A stretch of DNA of 64,000 nt, from assembly GCF_004123145.1 (NCBI RefSeq), contig NZ_SDKC01000001.1:2003501-2067500 (forward strand), in the 5' to 3' direction. The stretch is from Blautia faecicola. Its GTDB lineage: Bacteria > Bacillota > Clostridia > Lachnospirales > Lachnospiraceae. Within the stretch, counting starts at the first letter, position 1. Every line of letters begins with the position of its first letter. Positions 59,648-64,000 of this stretch are shown one piece after another. The notes under the pieces were generated by a model that saw only the letters and a program-made list of their open reading frames with translations, was not told the DNA's origin and searched no databases. The translations under genes were made by a program, and so were the position numbers.

Positions 59648-61327
59648 CTATAGTTCTTCCTTCTTCTTTCGTGCCAGTTCTTTCATCTCTTTTGCGCTTT
59701 CCATCGTATGTTCGGTGATCTGCGCGCCACCAAGGATCCTTGCAATCTCCTCTACCGAAGCGTCTTCATCCAGCAGACGAATCTGTGTTCTTGTCACCTG
59801 ATGATCCGTCTTTTTGGCGATCTCAAAATGTTCATCCGCCATCGCTGCGATCTGCGGCAGATGCGTGATACAGATCACCTGATGGTTTCTTCCGATCACT
59901 GCCATCTTCTCCGATACTTTCTGTGCCGTTCTTCCGCTGATACCGGTGTCGATCTCGTCAAAGATCAGCGTCTCTGTCTCATCTTTATCCGCAAGGATCG
60001 TTTTGATCGCCAGCATGATACGGGAAAGCTCACCGCCGGATACCACTTTTGCCAGCGGTCGTAACGGTTCTCCCGGGTTTGTGGAAATCGTAAAGCAGAT
60101 TTTATCGTTTCCATTTGCCGTATAGTGTTCCGTAATCTCAAAATTAATCTCAAACTTCACATCCAGGAAATTCAGATCCTGTAATCCCTGAATGATCCGC
60201 TCTTCCAGCTGTTTTCCATAATTTTTACGCAATTCAGACAATTCACCACAGACAGCTGCCAGTTCCTCCTCCGCTTTCTGCGTCTCTTTTTCCAGTTTTT
60301 CTTTATACTGTTCAAAATGATACAGGCGATCCAGTTCTTTCTGCTTTTCTTCCTGGCATGCCAGAATCTCTTTTACGGTAGAACCGTATTTCGCTTTCAG
60401 ACGGTTCAGCAGGTTCAGTCTCTGTTCTGTCTCATAGAATTCTTCCTCGGAAAACGTCATATTTTCCACATAGTCGCTGACTTCACGATTCACATCAGAT
60501 AGCAGACTTTCCACATCCTGTAAAAGGCTTGCAATCTGCTGCAGCGCTTCATCGACTCCAAGCATCCGGTTTGTCTCCTGTACGGCCCGGCCGACCAGAT
60601 CCTGTGCGCCATTGTCGTTGCCTGTATAGCCTCTGACTGCTGCCATCGCTTCGAGGATATTTCTGCTCGATGACATCTTTTTGTACTGTTTTTCCAGTTC
60701 TTCATCCTCACCCGGGCGAAGTCCTGCTTCCTCGATCTCCTGCAGTTCAAATGCCAGAAAAGAAATTTCCCGTTTTCTGGTTTCTTCGTCCAGTTGATAG
60801 GATGTCAGTTCTTTCTTTTTCTGACTCCAGATCTGAAAATGCTCCCGGACGGTCTGTTTTTTCTCCTGAATTGCTTCTTTCCCGTAGGCATCCAGAATCT
60901 TTAACTGCTGATCCTGGTACAACAAGGACTGGTGTTCGTGTTGCCCGTGTATATCCAAAAGAAGAGAAGAGATCTCCCGGATCTGGGCAGCCGTACAAAC
61001 CTCACCATTTAATCGGCTGATACTCCGGTTTCCGGTGAGTTTTCTGGATATAATGATCTGCCCTTCTTCCACAGAGATTTCCTTCTCTTTTAATCGTTCC
61101 ACGCATCCTGGATTGTCCACCTGAAAAATGAGTTCCACCAGCGCAGGTTTTTCTTCATCGCGCAGCATTTCTCTGGACATTTTCTGTCCGAGTGCAAGGT
61201 TTACGGAACCCATCAGGATAGATTTACCGGCTCCTGTCTCACCGGTAAGAATATTTAATCCCGGCCCGAATTCCACTTCTGCCTCATCGATGAGGGCCAG
61301 GTTTTTTACATGTAAATATGTTAGCAT
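59648..61327 (-). CDS. recN: DNA repair ATPase RecN
   Basis: 559 residues of SMC-like ATPase. Walker A is NILTGETGAGKSILMGSVN near 25-43, a coiled-coil central region follows, then the signature VVSGGELSRIMLAIKTILAD and Walker B ETLIFDEIDTGISGRTAQK. It acts early at double-strand breaks. It follows argR by 46 bases, a standard Firmicutes order. Confidence 0.96.
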   Translation of the reverse strand: MLTYLHVKNLALIDEAEVEFGPGLNILTGETGAGKSILMGSVNLALGQKMSREMLRDEEKPALVELIFQVDNPGCVERLKEKEISVEEGQIIISRKLTGNRSISRLNGEVCTAAQIREISSLLLDIHGQHEHQSLLYQDQQLKILDAYGKEAIQEKKQTVREHFQIWSQKKKELTSYQLDEETRKREISFLAFELQEIEEAGLRPGEDEELEKQYKKMSSSRNILEAMAAVRGYTGNDNGAQDLVGRAVQETNRMLGVDEALQQIASLLQDVESLLSDVNREVSDYVENMTFSEEEFYETEQRLNLLNRLKAKYGSTVKEILACQEEKQKELDRLYHFEQYKEKLEKETQKAEEELAAVCGELSELRKNYGKQLEERIIQGLQDLNFLDVKFEINFEITEHYTANGNDKICFTISTNPGEPLRPLAKVVSGGELSRIMLAIKTILADKDETETLIFDEIDTGISGRTAQKVSEKMAVIGRNHQVICITHLPQIAAMADEHFEIAKKTDHQVTRTQIRLLDEDASVEEIARILGGAQITEHTMESAKEMKELARKKKEEL

Positions 61328-61373
61328 TCTGCTCCTTTTTAAGTAATGTACTCCATGTTAATAAAAATTTTGT

Positions 61374-61823
61374 CTATACAATCATTTTCCGAATCTTTTC
61401 CATCAGTACCAGACCTTCGTCTGCACTTCGTGCCACACACATCAGCGTATTGTCCCCTGCGATGCTGCCTACAATCTCCGGAATCTGCATCTCATCAAGT
61501 GCTGCAGCGGCCGCCATCGCCATACCGGATACGGTCTTTACGACCAGGATATTCTGTGCCAGATCCATCGACTGGAAAGAGGTACGCAGCACATTCGTGT
61601 ATTTTCTGCTCATCTCCTGATCGACGCTTTGCAGTACCGCATAGCGGGAACCCCCGCCCGGTTTGGATATTTTCGTCAGTTTCAGTTCCCGGATATCTCT
61701 CGATACCGTTGCCTGTGTCACCTGAAAACCGCTTTCGTTCAGTTTTTCTGCCAGTTCCTCCTGCGTCTCGATATCATACTGACTGATCAGACGGATGATC
61801 TGGGAATGTCTCTCTATCTTCAT
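61374..61823 (-). CDS. argR: Arginine repressor
   Basis: 149 residues with the N-terminal winged helix (IETQEELAEKLNESGFQVTQ, ATVSRDIRELKL) and the C-terminal oligomerisation and arginine-binding domain with EIVGSIAGDNTLMCVARS. It represses arginine biosynthesis in an arginine-dependent manner. Located between nadK and recN, 12 bases after nadK. Confidence 0.95.
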   Translation of the reverse strand: MKIERHSQIIRLISQYDIETQEELAEKLNESGFQVTQATVSRDIRELKLTKISKPGGGSRYAVLQSVDQEMSRKYTNVLRTSFQSMDLAQNILVVKTVSGMAMAAAAALDEMQIPEIVGSIAGDNTLMCVARSADEGLVLMEKIRKMIV

Positions 61824-61835
61824 GATTATTCGCTC

Positions 61836-62708
61836 CTAATTATTTCGCATCTTCTTACGAAGAATTTCCAGAAAACTAATGTTGTTGATCTTGATGATCC
61901 TGGTTGCCTTGGTTGATTTTTCGATCCGTATCCGGTCACCGGTCACCATCGGCATCGCGGCTGCACCGTCAAAATACGCCATGCCGCTCTCGATACTGCC
62001 ATCTCTTCCCTCTCCCAGTTCCACCTCGATCACATCTTCCGGTGAAAATACAATGCTTCTGGTATTCAGGGTATGCGGTGCCAGCGGTGTCATCAGAATC
62101 ATGGATGCCGCAGGAGATATGATCGGACCACCGGCAGACAGACTGTAGCCGGTCGATCCCGTCGGCGTGGAAATAATGATTCCATCCGCCTTGTAGGTGT
62201 TCAGATAAGTATCATTGACATAATTGTTAAACCGTACCACACGCAGAGAGCCCTCTCTGCTAATCACAATATCATTCAGGGCGATATCGCTGCCCGCTGC
62301 CTGCCCTTCATGGATCAAGGTTCCGAACAGCATCATTCGCTTTTCAATCGTAAACCGGTCACTCATCAGCCGGTCCATCGCCGGGTAGATCGAATACTGG
62401 TCGATCTCCGCCAGATAACCGAGCGTTCCCATATTAATACCAAACAACGGAATCTCCAGATCCACCACGTCCCTTGCTGCCTGAAGAAGCGTTCCATCTC
62501 CCCCAAGCACAATGATACATTCCGTTCCCTCCGGGATCCGCTCCGGATCTGTATACGAATAGGACTGTCCTTCTTTCTTCTCACCTGCCGGCAGAATCAC
62601 ACATTCTTTCTGATGATTTTTCAGATAGTCTGCAATCTTTCCGGCAACCGCCTGATTCTTCCCTCTTCTGTTTTCTGCTCCGTTGACTATGATCGTAAAT
62701 TTATCCAT
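61836..62708 (-). CDS. nadK: NAD kinase
   Basis: 290 residues from ATG 62708 (a GTG three codons earlier is possible). CIIVLGGDGTLLQAARDVVD carries the GGDGT motif; FGINMGTLGYLAEI, NDIVISREG and TPTGSTGYSLSAGGPII complete the family set. It makes NADP from NAD. It sits in the tlyA-nadK-argR-recN run. Confidence 0.95.
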   Translation of the reverse strand: MDKFTIIVNGAENRRGKNQAVAGKIADYLKNHQKECVILPAGEKKEGQSYSYTDPERIPEGTECIIVLGGDGTLLQAARDVVDLEIPLFGINMGTLGYLAEIDQYSIYPAMDRLMSDRFTIEKRMMLFGTLIHEGQAAGSDIALNDIVISREGSLRVVRFNNYVNDTYLNTYKADGIIISTPTGSTGYSLSAGGPIISPAASMILMTPLAPHTLNTRSIVFSPEDVIEVELGEGRDGSIESGMAYFDGAAAMPMVTGDRIRIEKSTKATRIIKINNISFLEILRKKMRNN

Positions 62709-62745
62709 GATGCTCACTCTCTGTTTCCCGTATCATCCTGTATTT

Positions 62746-63582
62746 TCAGCGTTTCTGTGCAGGATGCGGGGTTGTTGATGACAGTTCTTCGTGTGCCGCC
62801 TCCACGACTTTTGCAATCTCAAATGGTACTTCCTCGCAGTGTTCTCCTTCCGGAAGTTTTTTCAGATGCAGCAGGTATTCAATATTTCCCTCCGGTCCCT
62901 TGATCGGGGAAAATTCCAGATGACACGGTGCAAAAGAAATACTCTGTGCATACGCGGTCACCATCTCGATGACCTCCCGGTGCACTGCCGGATCTCTCAC
63001 CACACCTTTTTTGCCTACTTTTTCTCTTCCCGCCTCGAACTGCGGTTTGATCAGACATACGACCTCTCCGTCTTCGGTCAGCAGATTTCTCACCGGAAGA
63101 AGAACTTTGGTCAGAGAAATAAATGATACATCGATCGAAGTAAACTGGGATAATTCCTGAATATCTTCCGGCACGACATAACGGATATTGGTCCGTTCCA
63201 TGCAGACCACACGCTCATCATTTCTTAATTTCCAGTCCAGCTGTCCGTGTCCGACATCGATGGAATATACTTTCACCGCACCGTTTTGCAGCATGCAGTC
63301 GGTAAATCCTCCGGTAGAAGCTCCGACATCCATGCAGACCTTATCTTTCAGCGTAACACCGAAGTGTGTCATGGCTTTTTCCAGTTTCAGTCCACCTCGG
63401 CTGACATACGGTAAGGTATGTCCTTTTACCGTGATCTCTACCGTATCTTTAAACATGGATCCCGCTTTATCTTCTCTCTGTCCGTCAACCAGCACATTGC
63501 CCGCCATAATGATCGCTTTCGCTTTTTCTCTTGACGGTGCCAGTCCACGGCTGACTACCAGTACATCCAATCGTTCTTTCAT
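62746..63582 (-). CDS. tlyA: TlyA-family rRNA 2'-O-methyltransferase
   Basis: ATG 63582 follows AGGAGATACAGG and gives 278 residues. An S4 domain (KERLDVLVVSRGLAPSREKA, about 2-60) precedes an FtsJ-type domain with MDVGASTGGFTDCMLQNGA as the SAM site, and catalytic Lys/Asp positions in KLEKAMTHFG and FTSIDVSFIS. Members methylate 16S/23S rRNA. The older name hemolysin A is misleading. Confidence 0.92.
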   Translation of the reverse strand: MKERLDVLVVSRGLAPSREKAKAIIMAGNVLVDGQREDKAGSMFKDTVEITVKGHTLPYVSRGGLKLEKAMTHFGVTLKDKVCMDVGASTGGFTDCMLQNGAVKVYSIDVGHGQLDWKLRNDERVVCMERTNIRYVVPEDIQELSQFTSIDVSFISLTKVLLPVRNLLTEDGEVVCLIKPQFEAGREKVGKKGVVRDPAVHREVIEMVTAYAQSISFAPCHLEFSPIKGPEGNIEYLLHLKKLPEGEHCEEVPFEIAKVVEAAHEELSSTTPHPAQKR

Positions 63583-63669
63583 TCCTGTATCTCCTGTCTT
63601 ATTTCTGTATCTGCAGTTTTGCTCTGTCCGTAACTGTTCACTGCTTTCACAGTTACGCATACTGAATAA

Positions 63670-64000
63670 CTACTTCGTTTTTACTTTCGTCTGCCACTGA
63701 AGCACCCGTTCTGTCACCGAATCACTGTCCATCTGCTGCTGACGCATCAGATCCTCCACACTTCCATGCGGCACAAACCGGTCTTCGATCGCAACGATCC
63801 GCACTGCCGGACCATGCATTCTGCTTCCATAATATGTCATCACCTGTTCTCCGAAACCGCCGGATTTTACATTTTCTTCCATGGTGACGATCAGACTGTG
63901 ATCTTCTTTTATAATATCCAGAAGCTCCGTATCCAGTGGTTTCACAAACCGCATATTTACCAGTGTCGGTTCATATCCCTTTTTACGGAGATTTTCTGTC
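63670..64000 (-). CDS. dxs: 1-deoxy-D-xylulose-5-phosphate synthase, C-terminal part
   Basis: The frame runs off the right edge. The visible 110 residues form the end of the transketolase C-terminal domain: GYEPTLVNMRFVKPLD, HSLIVTMEENVKSGGFGEQV and VPHGSVEDLMRQQQMD. Dxs makes the first intermediate of the non-mevalonate isoprenoid pathway from pyruvate and glyceraldehyde-3-phosphate. Its place before tlyA agrees with the conserved order. Confidence 0.93.
   Translation of the reverse strand, partial: TENLRKKGYEPTLVNMRFVKPLDTELLDIIKEDHSLIVTMEENVKSGGFGEQVMTYYGSRMHGPAVRIVAIEDRFVPHGSVEDLMRQQQMDSDSVTERVLQWQTKVKTK

Overview
The window reads as a chromosomal segment of a spore-forming Firmicute of the Lachnospiraceae type (gut Clostridia). 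The evidence is the right-hand gene order dxs-tlyA-nadK-argR-recN-spoIVB, a sigma-K-pathway protease (SpoIVB), LarC, FliB-like and LytR-CpsA-Psr proteins, a class B sortase, and strong AGGAGG-type ribosome binding sites. Genus cannot be fixed from sequence alone. No rRNA, tRNA or CRISPR array was seen.

Positions 1-10.3 kb are a visibly AT-rich accessory island. It holds a one-base-spaced operon (degenerate DUF262-like protein, AAA_15/DUF3696-type ATPase, and a third protein cut by the window edge), IS and Rpn-nuclease debris, a three-TM envelope protein, an XRE-type regulator, and a TIR-domain protein lying 88 bases downstream of a CHAT (caspase-like) protease. A small reading frame with an in-frame stop overlaps the protease start. 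The TIR-CHAT pair and the three-gene ATPase operon are the best candidates for undescribed defence-type systems. The island ends in an intact IS66 element (10816-13587) with matched terminal repeats and a perfect 8-bp target duplication.

Positions 13.7-29.8 kb are an exopolysaccharide and cell-surface locus on the minus strand. It runs from a good promoter at 29.7 kb through a truncated stub and a priming glycosyl-phosphotransferase, then a 7-kb zone of mobile debris, then FlaA1-type dehydratase, an Ig-like anchored protein, a tyrosine kinase, its Wzz-type modulator, sortase B, an LCP ligase and an SPKTG-anchored protein. The sugar-specific glycosyltransferases, flippase and polymerase expected in the middle are absent. 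In their place lie an Rpn-type nuclease, IS66 fragments, three copies (two broken) of an unrecognised HTH family, and a patchwork in which pieces resembling a glycosyltransferase, GlmM, GlmS and VanZ are joined end to end.

Positions 29.8-53 kb are more GC-rich, conserved-looking chromosome: a lipid kinase, FliB-like protein, L,D-transpeptidase, cytosolic parvulin, a diguanylate cyclase overlapping a MalT-like regulator, a ComEC-like metallo-hydrolase, then a minus-strand series choline kinase/cytidylyltransferase fusion, LicC, BCCT transporter, GlmM and GlmS. A MoxR-VWA pair and an M14 carboxypeptidase follow.

Positions 53-64 kb hold threonine aldolase, LarC, an aldo/keto reductase pseudogene carrying a 164-bp MITE, and the spoIVB-recN-argR-nadK-tlyA-dxs housekeeping run, with an EAL phosphodiesterase between spoIVB and recN. 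The two c-di-GMP proteins are complementary: one keeps GGDEF and its inhibitory site but has a damaged EAL, the other keeps EAL and has lost GGDEF.
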